Positions 1 through 9,000 of a stretch of 64,000 nucleotides of DNA are shown piece by piece. The notes beneath the pieces were generated by a model. The model saw only the letters and a program-made list of their open reading frames with translations. It made no database searches and was not told the DNA's origin. The stretch comes from Notolepis coatsorum. Taxonomy: Eukaryota; Chordata; Actinopteri; Aulopiformes; Paralepididae. The stretch spans positions 19,981,681-20,045,680 of the forward strand of contig OZ020593.1 of NCBI GenBank assembly GCA_963971535.1, read 5' to 3'. Position 1 is the stretch's first letter. Every line of letters begins with the position of its first letter. The position numbers were made by a program, and so were the translations under genes.

Positions 1-332
1 GCTCTGCAGTCATGTGTGAGCAGGGTGTAAAGTAGTGGGCTAAGGAGTCGGACACAGCCCTGGGGGGAGCCAGTGTTGAGGATGATGGTGGAGGATACGG
101 CGATGATGGTATTGAAGGCGGAACTGAAGTCCAAAAACAGCACCCTCACATAGGAGTTCCTGTTCTCTACATGTGTGAGGGACTGATGTCACAGCATTGA
201 TAGCATCAGCTGTGGAGCGGTTTGGCCTGTAGGCATACTGGTGGGGGTCAGCTTTTATGTCAATGGCTTTTTTTTTATGTTCATCATAACCAGTTTCTCA
301 AAACATTTCATTACAATTGGGGTGAGAGCGAT
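1..332 (-). pseudogene. Non-LTR (LINE) reverse transcriptase fragment, internally deleted
   Basis: The complement reads as a broken CR1/L2/Rex-type reverse transcriptase: a stretch like 'PIVMKCFEKLVMMNIK', then 'QYAYRPNRSTADAINAV', then '[10 protein letters not shown]' and, after a deletion, 'TGSPQGCV'. The region between the palm aspartate motif and the SPQG motif is missing and frames shift, so it is dead. It runs off the left edge of the window. The exact LINE family is not assigned; the order of motifs and their fish-like wording support the clade only. Confidence 0.75.
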
Positions 333-371
333 TGCCTTGAGCAAGACACTTAATCCCCTAACTGCTATGTG
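333..371 (+). mobile_element. tRNA-SINE body fragment
   Basis: The short piece around 'cttgagcaagacactt' followed by 'aatcccctaactgct' is the conserved body of the tRNA-derived SINE seen more completely at 61725-61957 and, inverted, at 43395-43655. It bridges two LINE fragments of opposite orientation. Confidence 0.6.
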
Positions 372-373
372 AT

Positions 374-1465
374 ATGGACCCTATGCAATTTGCACACAGG
401 CCAAACAGGTCCAGTGATGATGCGGTCTCCCAAGTACTGCACAGCACACTCTCTCACCTGGACCGCCAGAAGGGGGGCTATGGGAGACTGTTGTTCATTG
501 ACTACAGCTCAGCGTTCAACACCATAGTCCCCACCAGACTGGTGGACAAGCTGATCGAGCTGGGTCTGAGCTCCGCTCTGAGCGCCTGGATACTGGACTT
601 TCTGAGCGAAAGGCCCCAGGCGGTCAGGGTGAGGGGTCAGACCTCCAACACCATCACCCTGAGCATCGGGTCCCCCCAGGGCTGTGTTCTGAGCCCCCTG
701 CTGTACTCACTATACACACACGACTGTGTGGCCAAGTTCAGCTCCAACTCCATAGTGAAGTTTGCGGACGACACAGTGGTGGTGGGGCTGATCTCGGACA
801 ACGACGAGAAGGCCTACCGGGAGGAGGTTGAGGTACTGGAACGCTGGTGCCAGGACAACAGCCTGCTCCTGAACATTGGTAAAACCAAGGAGCTGATCGT
901 GGATTTTAGGAGGAGACAGCAGGAGACACACACACCACTGAGGATAAACGGGGCTACCGTGGACAGGGTGAGCAGCTTCAACTACCTGGGGGTCCACATC
1001 TCAGAGGACCTGACATGGACAATACACATAGACTAAGTCGTAAAAAAGGCGAAGCAGCGCCTCTACCACCTGAGACAGTTAAGGAAGTTCAGAGTATCTG
1101 GGAAGATACTCCAGTCCTTCTACTCCGGAGCTGTAGAGAGCATCTTGACTGGAAACATCACTGCCTGGTATGGCAACAGCACGGCACAGGACAAGAAGGC
1201 CCTACAGAGAGTGGTACGCTCAGCCGAGCGTACCACGGGTATTGCACTACCAACCCTGCAGGTCCTATACAACAAGAGGTGCAAATCCAGAGCCTGCAGG
1301 ATAATGAAAGACCCTCATCACCCCAACAACAGCCTGTTCATGCTGCTGCGGTCAGGCAAATGCCTGCGAACACCAGTAACGAGGACAGAGAGACTTCGGC
1401 TCAGCTTCTTTCCCCAGGCCATCAGAGCCTTGAACACTGAACTCTCCACGCACAAGCACACATGA
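374..1465 (+). pseudogene. LINE reverse transcriptase, 3' half, one in-frame stop
   Basis: A CR1/L2/Rex-group non-LTR reverse transcriptase lacking its 5' part. Visible motifs are 'MQFAHRPNRSSDDAV', 'FIDYSSAFNTIVP' (catalytic Asp), '[20 protein letters not shown]', 'VKFADDTVVVG' (FADD catalytic pair) and 'FNYLGVHISEDLTW'. A TAA at 1034-1036 interrupts the frame, but the same frame continues at 1037 with 'KKAKQRLYHLRQLRKF', 'SAERTTGIALPTLQVLY' and ends with the typical LINE C-terminus 'LSFFPQAIRALNTE' before a stop at 1465. Apart from that stop and the missing 5' end the frame is open. The 3' UTR follows and is itself split by the LTR element at 1755. Confidence 0.88.
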
Positions 1466-1749
1466 GCACACACACAACACACACACTGTACACGCTCACA
1501 CACTAGCAGCCACTTTAACATGAGCACACACACTCATGCTGCACACGCTCACACTTATGGACACTTTACAGAAGGAAAGGTCACTTTAAGAATAGTATAG
1601 TAGAGCTTGAGATTGTATAATATAGCATTGTATAGCAGTGTACATAAAGACCCAGTGCCTCATCCGTAGCTAACAGTGTACTGCACTACCACAGGACCTA
1701 GCATGTCCTACCATGCTCTGTAAATAACACATGTACATATACCGATATG
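1466..1749 (+). mobile_element. LINE 3' UTR, first part (family 'CACTTTAA')
   Basis: CA-rich stretch with repeated 'cactttaa'/'cacacgctcac' words, continuous with the RT frame ending at 1465. The same 3' UTR recurs at 30290-30625 and 53400-53850, where its CA tract has grown into long (CA)n arrays. The UTR resumes at 8551 after the nested LTR retrotransposon. Confidence 0.75.
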
Positions 1750-1754
1750 CCCTA

Positions 1755-2496
1755 TGTTACATCCCAATGTATATATTCCCCAGTGTGTGTCTCCATGTGT
1801 GTGTGTTCTCCATTTTGTTTCCTCCCTCCAGCCATTGTTCCCTTCACCATTGGTCCCTGCCAGGCCAATCCTTCCATTATTGCAACACAGCACCGATTGG
1901 TGGATGGCTTTCCAGACTCCAACACTCAATCCACACCACCCAATCATGGATCACCCCACACCTGTTAAATCATGGCTTCTCACTTCAGTCTTTCTCTCTC
2001 TCTGGCATGAGGCTAGGCCTGTTGTGATTTTGGTAAACCTGTAACTTTGACAGTATTGCATTTCGTTTATTGGCCTTTGGTGCTTAGTAGTAATTTCCTT
2101 GTGTGTGTATGGCCACAGAGAGAGCATTGTTAGTTATAGTTTGGTTTTGTATATATTCTGCTTTTGTTTCTGTATAATTAATGTGTTTTTCTCTCTTTCT
2201 CAGGAAGCACAGATGGGGTGAGCTGCCATTTCCTTTGGACATTGTTTTCTCCTGTTTTGGTTAGGTAAGAGTAGTTTAGGTAATGTAATCTCTTTTACCA
2301 TAGATTAGATTTGGGTTTATTTGGAGTATAGTGGTGTTTGTTTGTTGTTTTGGCCTGGGCTCACCCCTGAGCTACATGTGCTTCCTTTGCATCTATTCAA
2401 TAAATATCATTGTTGTTTACAAACGTGGTCCATCTTTTCTGTCAACCAACTGTTATGTTACAGCCCTTTACCCTTAGACTCACAGGGGTCGTAACA
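1755..2496 (+). repeat. 5' LTR
   Basis: 742 bp, TGTTAC...GTAACA. It contains pyrimidine-rich tracts ('tctttctctctctctgg') and AATAAA near 2398-2403 ('attcaataaatatc'), a plausible polyadenylation signal. Visible differences from the 3' LTR are one T/A change near 1970 and one G/T change near 2143. Confidence 0.93.
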
Positions 2497-2500
2497 TAAA

Positions 2501-2518
2501 TGGGGGCTCTGCCTGGAT
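2501..2518 (+). promoter_or_regulatory. Primer-binding site, proline-tRNA type
   Basis: Four bases after the 5' LTR the sequence reads TGGGGGCTCTGCCTGGAT. It begins with the TGG expected for pairing to a tRNA CCA end and resembles the proline-tRNA primer site used by many vertebrate retroelements, with about three mismatches. The assignment to tRNA-Pro is an inference. Confidence 0.6.
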
Positions 2519-2630
2519 CTTGTAACCCGTGTTCAATTGTTGGTTGATGGATTTGGTGAACTGTGTTTGTTTACACTTGTATAGTTATTAATAAATTTGT
2601 GTAAAAATGGCATTTGTGTAAGAAAAAATA

Positions 2631-4499
2631 ATGGCAGTTAGTACTTTTGATCTGGGGAAATTCTTGAGCAATCCTACTTGGGAAGCGCTAGATAGCTGCC
2701 GCAAGGCAGACTTAGTGGAGATTGCCACACATTTTAAACTCTCGGTTCAACAAAAGCATCTTAAGCAGGATATCAGGTGTCTTGTGGTAGATAAGCTGTT
2801 GGAGCAGGGGACGCTTGTTTTACCTGCGGTCTCTGATGAACATGCAAGTCCTCCTGGTGAACCTACGGAAGCACCGCCTTCTGAGGAGCAAGCCCATGGT
2901 GCTGAAAAGGCAGGTGTGAACGTCACATTGCCACATTTTCACTTGACCTCTCCTGTGTCAACTGGGTCTCGAGAAGGGGTCAAGGTTAGAATAGCACGTC
3001 TCCAGATGGAGGCTCAGGAGAAGGCACAAGCACGTGAGGCGGAGTATCGGCTTCGTAGAATGGAGCTTGAGGCAGAAAATGAAAGGGCTGTTAACATTCG
3101 TAGGTTGGAGCTTGAGCATGAAGTGGAAAAAGAGCTCAGACTGCGGAGGTTGGAGCTGGAAGTCCTAAGGAGTGAATCCAACTCTGCTACACCGACTCCT
3201 CCACAAGGCCCGGGTATGTCCTCCTCCACAGCTTATTCATCACACACTTTTGATATAAGTAAACACATTGCTTTGGTGCCTCCGTTCCGAGAGACAGAAG
3301 TTGATACTTATTTTAATGTGTTTGAGCGTATTGCTGCTTCATTGCGCTGGCCAAGAGAGGTCTGGCCTTTGTTGCTTCAATGCAAATTGACTGGTAAAGC
3401 CCAAGAGGTTTGTTCAACACTTTCCCTAGAAGATAGTCTATTGTATGATACTGTGAAGGCTGCCATCCTTCGTGCATATGAGCTTGTGCCCGAAGCTTAT
3501 AGGCAGAGGTTTCGCAGTCACAAGAGAGCTGTCAACCAGACCTTTGTAGAGTTTGCTAGAGAGAAGGGAACTCTCTTTGATAAATGGTGTGCAGCAAGCA
3601 AGGCCTCAGATCTTAACTCTCTCAGAGAACTCATTCTATTAGAAGAGTTTAAGAATCGTTTGCCAGAGCGTATTGTAATTTACCTGAGTGAGCAGAAAGT
3701 GTCCATTCTGCAGCAAGCTGCTGTATTAGCTGATGAGTTTGCGCTAACCCATAAAACTGTGTTTGTAGATAGGCGTGACTCGTTTCTCCCCCATGATTTC
3801 TCTCAGAAACATTCTGTCCCCAACCATTCAGAATTCACACACCCCCGACCAAAAATGTCACCTCCACGCTCAAAAGAGGAGCGGACATGTTACTACTGTC
3901 ATAAATCTGGTCATGTTATTTCTGACTGTTTAACATTGAAACGTAAGCAGCAACCGTCCTCTCAGAACTTTAGACAACCCAAAGGGGTTGGTCTGATTAA
4001 AATGGCACCTGATTCCGATCAACAGATGCACAATGATCAGGATGTTCTCGATCCTTGTTTCAGGCCATTTACTTCCAAGGGTTTAGTTTCCTTGACAGGG
4101 GATCCAAAAGATCAGTGTACAGTTCAGATCTTACGAGATACTGGAGCCTCACAATCCTTTATCCTCTCTGATGTACTACCTCTGTCTGAGAAATCTTCCT
4201 GTGGTTCTAGTGTCCTAGTTCAAGGTATTGAGATGGGTTTCGTGCCAGCCCCGTTACACTGTATTCATGTACAATCTGATTTGGTCACTGGTTTCTTTAA
4301 AATAGGGGTGAGACCTTCCTTGCCAGTTAAAGGCATTTCCTTTATCATGGGAAATGATTTAGCTGGAGGACAGGTGAACGCTGTGCTGGAAGTGTTGGAT
4401 CACCCAGACACAGATTCTCTGCCTGATGACTTGTCACAGAACTTCCCTGAAGTTTTCTGCAAGTGTTGTCACTCGGGCTCAATTGAAAAAGAGAGGTGA
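2631..4499 (+). CDS. Gag-protease polyprotein of the Gmr1-like element
   Basis: 622 codons. Residues about 119-182 are a highly charged coiled-coil (repeated RLELE/RRMELE words). Residues about 207-375 form the capsid: 'VPPFRETEVDTYFNVFERIA' and a C-terminal helical segment ('YRQRFRSHKR...FVEFAREK...LILLEEFKNRLP') that resembles the vertebrate SCAN domain. A CCHC zinc knuckle spans C420-C433 (CYYCHKSGHVISDC). A retropepsin-type protease follows, with 'DTGAS' at D503-S507 and the flap/C-terminal motif 'FIMGNDLAGG' at 571-580. The start ATG follows an A-rich leader after the LTR and primer site. The frame closes at a TGA after it has already overlapped the next frame by 74 bp. No internal stops, consistent with youth. 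Confidence 0.9.
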   Translation: MAVSTFDLGKFLSNPTWEALDSCRKADLVEIATHFKLSVQQKHLKQDIRCLVVDKLLEQGTLVLPAVSDEHASPPGEPTEAPPSEEQAHGAEKAGVNVTLPHFHLTSPVSTGSREGVKVRIARLQMEAQEKAQAREAEYRLRRMELEAENERAVNIRRLELEHEVEKELRLRRLELEVLRSESNSATPTPPQGPGMSSSTAYSSHTFDISKHIALVPPFRETEVDTYFNVFERIAASLRWPREVWPLLLQCKLTGKAQEVCSTLSLEDSLLYDTVKAAILRAYELVPEAYRQRFRSHKRAVNQTFVEFAREKGTLFDKWCAASKASDLNSLRELILLEEFKNRLPERIVIYLSEQKVSILQQAAVLADEFALTHKTVFVDRRDSFLPHDFSQKHSVPNHSEFTHPRPKMSPPRSKEERTCYYCHKSGHVISDCLTLKRKQQPSSQNFRQPKGVGLIKMAPDSDQQMHNDQDVLDPCFRPFTSKGLVSLTGDPKDQCTVQILRDTGASQSFILSDVLPLSEKSSCGSSVLVQGIEMGFVPAPLHCIHVQSDLVTGFFKIGVRPSLPVKGISFIMGNDLAGGQVNAVLEVLDHPDTDSLPDDLSQNFPEVFCKCCHSGSIEKER

Positions 4500-7400
4500 T
4501 GAAATTAATTTGTCTGACTCTGTTTTTGCTTCAGCCTTTGTCAGGGAGGAGTTGCTGGCTCCAACTTCTGATACCGCTGACAAACCACAGACTCATAGTA
4601 AGGTACCCCCACAGACAACTGTAACTAGTTCCGACGCTTTGAAGTTACCCGTTACTCGTGAAATGCTAATTACTGCCCAGAAGGCTGACCCTTCTCTTGC
4701 AAAATGTTTCTCTTCTCTTGAAACAGAACAGAGGAGAGAGTTGCATTCTTATTTTGTGGATGAAGGAGTTTTGATGCGTACATGGAGGTCCCATGGTACT
4801 AGACTGGCAGAGCATGCACAATCGGAGATAGGGCTACCAGATCAGGTACCAGACTGGAGCACTGTTTATCAGATTGTTGTCCCTGCAGTTTATCGTCAGC
4901 ATGTACTGTTCTTGGCCCATGACCACCCTTGGTCTGGACACTTGGGAGTCACTAAAACATACAACAGAATACTTCAACATTTCTTTTGGCCCGGTTTGAA
5001 GTCCGATGTAGCACAGTACTGTCGTACCTGTAGTACTTGTCAGATCACCGGAAAGCCAAACCAGGTAATTCCACCTGCTCCCCTCTGTCCTATACCAGCG
5101 GTCGGTGAACCATTTGAACATGTCATAGTTGACTGTGTTGGTCCGTTGCCAAGGACCAAAGCCGGCAATCAGTTTTTGTTGACAATAATGTGTACCGCCA
5201 CCCGTTTCCCTGAGGCTATCCCTCTTCGCAGAATTACAGCGCCTGTAATAATTAAGGCTTTGACGAAGTTCTTCTCCACGTTTGGACTGCCTAAGGTAGT
5301 ACAAACGGACCAAGGCACCAACTTCCTGTCTAGGTTATTTGAGCAAGTGTTACAGTCCCTGGGTATCCGACATATAGTGTCCAGTGCCTACCACCCTGAA
5401 ACTCAGGGGGCTCTAGAACGTTGGCATCAGACCTTAAAGTCCATGCTGCGTAAATATTGCTTAGACACAGAGAAAGATTGGGATGAGGGTGTCCCCCTTG
5501 TTCTATTTGCTGCACGAGAGACCATACAGGAGTCTCTTGGTTTCAGTCCTGCTGAGCTCGTTTTTGGGCACACTGTTAGAGGGCCTCTGAAAGTTCTTAA
5601 AGAGCGGTTCATGTCAAAGGGTGCCAGCACACCCACTAATGTTCTAGATTTTGTTAGCCAGTTTCGAGAGCGACTGCATCAGGCGTGCTCTCTCGCAAAA
5701 GAAGCGCTCTCTTCTTCCCAGAGAACTATGAAACGGCACTATGACGAGAAAGCTGTTTCTCGATCTTTCCAGCCAGGTGATAAGGTTCTAGTCCTGTTAC
5801 CTATCCTTGGTTCTGCTCTTTCCGCTTGTTTTTCCGGACCGTATGCAATAGACAAGAAGATAAGTGATACAGACTATGTGGTTCGCACCCCTGATCGTAA
5901 ACGTCACTCTCGTGTTTGCCACATCAATATGCTTAAACCATATTTTTCCAGAGATGGTGTGCAGGTGAAGACCTCAGACCAGACAGCCGGACTGGCCGTC
6001 TCTGCTGTTGCCTCAACTCCAATAGTTCCGGACTCTCCTGACGTTAGTGGTGAGGATGTAGATGGCTTGGAGTTGCGCAATGCAGCCCATCAGGGTGCTA
6101 GATTGTCCAACACTGAGATGTTATTGAACCTGCCCACTCACTTAGCACACTTACCTGAGGAGCAGCGAGAGGACATCACAAATTTGATTCAGGCCTACAT
6201 GGCTCTGTTTGGTGATGTTCCCTCCTGTACTTCTGTATTGGCCCATGATATTAAAGTTAACAATGCTGTGCCTATCAAGCAACATGCATACCGTGTTAAC
6301 ATCACCAAGAGGGCCATGATGCAACAGGAGGTTGACTATTTGTTAAAACATGGTTTAGCCAAGCCAAGTTGCAGTCCCTGGAGTTCACCTTGCTTGTTAG
6401 CTCCCAAATCGGATGGAACTCCTAGATTTTGTACTGATTTCCGAAAGGTAAATGCTGTCACCGTGCCTGATTCCTTCCCACTGCCCCGCATGGAAGATTG
6501 TATTGACAACCTTGGATCTGCCACCTATGTTAGCAAACTAGATTTGTTAAAGGGTTACTGGCAGGTCCCTTTGACCCCCCGTGCCTCGGAAATCTCGGCG
6601 TTTGTTACTCCTGACAATTTTCTGCAATATACTGTAATGCCTTTTGGAATGCGTAATGCCCCGGCCACTTTCCAGCGACTGGTGACCCTAGTCCTGGCTG
6701 GTGTTCCAAATTGTAATGCCTATCTCGATGACCTGGTTGTCTATTCGACCAACTGGCGTGACCACATGACAACCTTGCAAACTGTCTTTGACCGCTTAGC
6801 TGGAGCCTCCCTGACCCTTAACCTTGCCAAGTGTGAGTTCGGCAAGGCTACGGTTACCTATCTTGGTAAGCAGGTAGGACAAGGCCAAGTGCGTCCGGTG
6901 GATGCAAAAATATCTGCAATCACAACTTTTCCAGTGCCTACTACTAGGCGGGAATTGCGTAGATTCCTTGGGATGGCTGGGTATTACCGTGGTTTTTGCC
7001 GGAACTTTTCTTCTGTCGTCACTTCTCTCACTAGCCTGTGTAGCCCGTCCAAACCATTCATTTGGACAGCTGATTGTCAAAATGCATTTGATGGTGTTAA
7101 AGCTCTCTTATGCAGTTCCCCTGTTCTCTCTGCTCCAGATTTCTCCCTGCCGTTCCAGCTGGAGGTGGATGCCAGCGGGGTGGGAGCTGGAGGGGTGTTA
7201 TTACAGGAAGATCACGATGGTGTCAGTCACCCGGTTTGTTATTTCTCCCGGAAATTTAACAAACATCAACTAAACTATTCCACTATTGAAAAGGAGACTT
7301 TGGCTATGTTGTATGCGTTACAACATTTTGAGGTGTATGTCGGTTCGAGCGTATTACCAGTGGTAGTATACACCGACCACAACCCATTGGTTTTTCTGTC

Positions 7401-7524
7401 GCGGATGTACAACCACAATCAGCGCCTCATGCGTTGGGCGCTCATAGTGCAAAATTATAACCTCAGCATAAAGCATAAGAAGGGGTCTGAGAATGTGTTG
7501 GCGGATGCTCTATCTCGGAGTTAA
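4426..7524 (+). CDS. Integrase-reverse transcriptase-RNase H polyprotein (pol)
   Basis: 1032 codons without a stop. Order: integrase HHCC zinc finger (H167, H172, cysteines 199-205 in 'YCRTCSTCQ'); DDE core with D236, D295 and E331, spacing D-58-D-35-E; then RT with 'LDLLKGYWQVPL', 'MPFGMRNAPATFQRL' and the catalytic 'YLDDLVVYS' at residue 766; then RNase H with 'LEVDASGVGAGGVLLQ' and 'YTDHNPLVFL', ending 'NVLADALSRS'. Integrase ahead of RT is the reverse of ordinary Gypsy and diagnostic of Gmr1-like elements. The first ATG at 4426 is probably not the true start: the frame is +1 relative to gag-protease and likely joins it by frameshift, or a single-base indel split one ancestral frame. Confidence 0.92.
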   Translation: MTCHRTSLKFSASVVTRAQLKKRGDEINLSDSVFASAFVREELLAPTSDTADKPQTHSKVPPQTTVTSSDALKLPVTREMLITAQKADPSLAKCFSSLETEQRRELHSYFVDEGVLMRTWRSHGTRLAEHAQSEIGLPDQVPDWSTVYQIVVPAVYRQHVLFLAHDHPWSGHLGVTKTYNRILQHFFWPGLKSDVAQYCRTCSTCQITGKPNQVIPPAPLCPIPAVGEPFEHVIVDCVGPLPRTKAGNQFLLTIMCTATRFPEAIPLRRITAPVIIKALTKFFSTFGLPKVVQTDQGTNFLSRLFEQVLQSLGIRHIVSSAYHPETQGALERWHQTLKSMLRKYCLDTEKDWDEGVPLVLFAARETIQESLGFSPAELVFGHTVRGPLKVLKERFMSKGASTPTNVLDFVSQFRERLHQACSLAKEALSSSQRTMKRHYDEKAVSRSFQPGDKVLVLLPILGSALSACFSGPYAIDKKISDTDYVVRTPDRKRHSRVCHINMLKPYFSRDGVQVKTSDQTAGLAVSAVASTPIVPDSPDVSGEDVDGLELRNAAHQGARLSNTEMLLNLPTHLAHLPEEQREDITNLIQAYMALFGDVPSCTSVLAHDIKVNNAVPIKQHAYRVNITKRAMMQQEVDYLLKHGLAKPSCSPWSSPCLLAPKSDGTPRFCTDFRKVNAVTVPDSFPLPRMEDCIDNLGSATYVSKLDLLKGYWQVPLTPRASEISAFVTPDNFLQYTVMPFGMRNAPATFQRLVTLVLAGVPNCNAYLDDLVVYSTNWRDHMTTLQTVFDRLAGASLTLNLAKCEFGKATVTYLGKQVGQGQVRPVDAKISAITTFPVPTTRRELRRFLGMAGYYRGFCRNFSSVVTSLTSLCSPSKPFIWTADCQNAFDGVKALLCSSPVLSAPDFSLPFQLEVDASGVGAGGVLLQEDHDGVSHPVCYFSRKFNKHQLNYSTIEKETLAMLYALQHFEVYVGSSVLPVVVYTDHNPLVFLSRMYNHNQRLMRWALIVQNYNLSIKHKKGSENVLADALSRS

Positions 7525-7803
7525 ATCTCTTGTGCTGTCGACTTGTTCTGTGTTGCTGTCGACTCGTTGTCTGTTGCTGTCGACTCGTTCTACTGTATAT
7601 TGCTGTCGACTTGTTCTATTTTGCTGTCGACTCAGTCTCTCTTGCCGTCAACTCGTTCTGTCATTGTTGACCCGTGTGGTTGTATCAACTGCTCGTTTTT
7701 TCATAGCTCTTTGTTTTGGAGTACATGTTATCTCGGGGATGTTAAAAAAAACATGTTTAGTTGGTGTTAGGTGTCAAACATGTTTTTGTCTTATGTATGG
7801 GGG
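7525..7803 (+). repeat. Post-pol spacer with GTCGAC-containing short tandem repeat
   Basis: Between the pol stop and the 3' LTR, six imperfect copies of 'tgctgtcgactcgttct' lie between about 7535 and 7665, each with GTCGAC or GTCAAC. The stretch next to the LTR ('tatggggg', to 7803) is the best candidate polypurine tract, though short. No coding frame is supported. Confidence 0.7.
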
Positions 7804-8545
7804 TGTTACATCCCAATGTATATATTCCCCAGTGTGTGTCTCCATGTGTGTGTGTTCTCCATTTTGTTTCCTCCCTCCAGCCATTGTTCCCTTCACCATT
7901 GGTCCCTGCCAGGCCAATCCTTCCATTATTGCAACACAGCACCGATTGGTGGATGGCTTTCCAGACTCCAACACTCAATCCACACCACCCAATCATGGAT
8001 CACCCCACACCTGTTAAAACATGGCTTCTCACTTCAGTCTTTCTCTCTCTCTGGCATGAGGCTAGGCCTGTTGTGATTTTGGTAAACCTGTAACTTTGAC
8101 AGTATTGCATTTCGTTTATTGGCCTTTGGTGCTTAGTAGTAATTTCCTTGTGTGTGTATGGCCACAGAGAGAGCATTGTTAGTTATAGTTTGTTTTTGTA
8201 TATATTCTGCTTTTGTTTCTGTATAATTAATGTGTTTTTCTCTCTTTCTCAGGAAGCACAGATGGGGTGAGCTGCCATTTCCTTTGGACATTGTTTTCTC
8301 CTGTTTTGGTTAGGTAAGAGTAGTTTAGGTAATGTAATCTCTTTTACCATAGATTAGATTTGGGTTTATTTGGAGTATAGTGGTGTTTGTTTGTTGTTTT
8401 GGCCTGGGCTCACCCCTGAGCTACATGTGCTTCCTTTGCATCTATTCAATAAATATCATTGTTGTTTACAAACGTGGTCCATCTTTTCTGTCAACCAACT
8501 GTTATGTTACAGCCCTTTACCCTTAGACTCACAGGGGTCGTAACA
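7804..8545 (+). repeat. 3' LTR
   Basis: 742 bp, same ends as the 5' LTR and about 99.7 percent identical by eye. It is followed by the second copy of the CCCTA target duplication. Confidence 0.93.
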
Positions 8546-8550
8546 CCCTA

Positions 8551-8702
8551 CTTGTTTATTGCACAATGTCGCTCTTGGTTGGATTCTTATTATATATTAT
8601 TACTATTGTATTATGCACATCGTTGCGGGCAAGACCCCCCCCCGCATTTCACTGTATACCTGTATGCCGTGACAAATAAAACTCTTGTATCTTGTATCTC
8701 TT
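8551..8702 (+). mobile_element. LINE 3' UTR, second part (terminus)
   Basis: Continuation of the LINE interrupted at 1754. It ends 'gtgacaaataaaactcttg' followed by short 'tatcttg' repeats, the same terminus as the copy ending near 53845. This proves that the LTR element inserted into a pre-existing LINE. Confidence 0.8.
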
Positions 8703-8822
8703 GCTCTCGATGTGCAGGTTGGCACCTCTGCCGTGAAAGTGTGAGTGAATGGGTGAATGTGAGGAACACATTTGTAAAGCGCTTTGGATAAAAGTGCTAT
8801 ATATAAATGCACCATTTACCAG
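8703..8822 (+). mobile_element. tRNA-SINE, 5'-truncated
   Basis: Reads 'caggttggcacct', 'gtgaatgggtgaatgtgagg', 'aaagcgctttggataaaagt' and ends 'gcaccatttacca', matching the 3' two thirds of the SINE at 61725-61957 and the inverted copy at 43395-43655. Confidence 0.75.
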
Positions 8823-8949
8823 TCTAGCCACACACTGCCACGCCTTTCATGGCTTTTCATGACAGTGGCTTTCCATAGAGCTCTCCAACACAGAGACACA
8901 GATGAAAGGTGGTGAATTAAATCCGGTTTAATGAAGAGTGGCAGGATGT

Positions 8950-9000
8950 CAAAGCACTCCCCAAGTGGATCAATAACGGAATATCTTATCTTATCTGATG
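8950..9000 (+). mobile_element. LINE 3' terminus (family 'GGAATATCTTAT')
   Basis: 'aagtggatcaataacggaat' followed by 'atcttatcttatctgatg' is the 3' end of a LINE family that recurs at 9743-9890 (minus), 13705-13795 (minus), 56945-57150 (minus) and 62905-62980 (plus). Confidence 0.55.

Larger units (their letters stand above)
1755..8545 (+). mobile_element. Full-length Gmr1-like Ty3/Gypsy LTR retrotransposon
   Basis: A 6.79-kb element bounded by 742-bp direct LTRs (1755-2496 and 7804-8545) that start TGTTAC and end GTAACA. By eye they differ at only two positions. The 5-bp target duplication CCCTA flanks it at 1750-1754 and 8546-8550. Inside are a proline-tRNA-type primer site, a gag-protease frame and a second frame with integrase BEFORE reverse transcriptase and RNase H. 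Integrase-first order is the hallmark of the Gmr1-like branch of Ty3/Gypsy, first described from cod. It is nested in a LINE 3' UTR. The near-identical LTRs imply a recent insertion. Confidence 0.93.

Noticed and set aside
5330..7996. Minus-strand and alternative-frame ORFs within the Gmr1-like element
   Set aside because: Shadows of the gag and pol frames or of the LTR; no motifs of their own.
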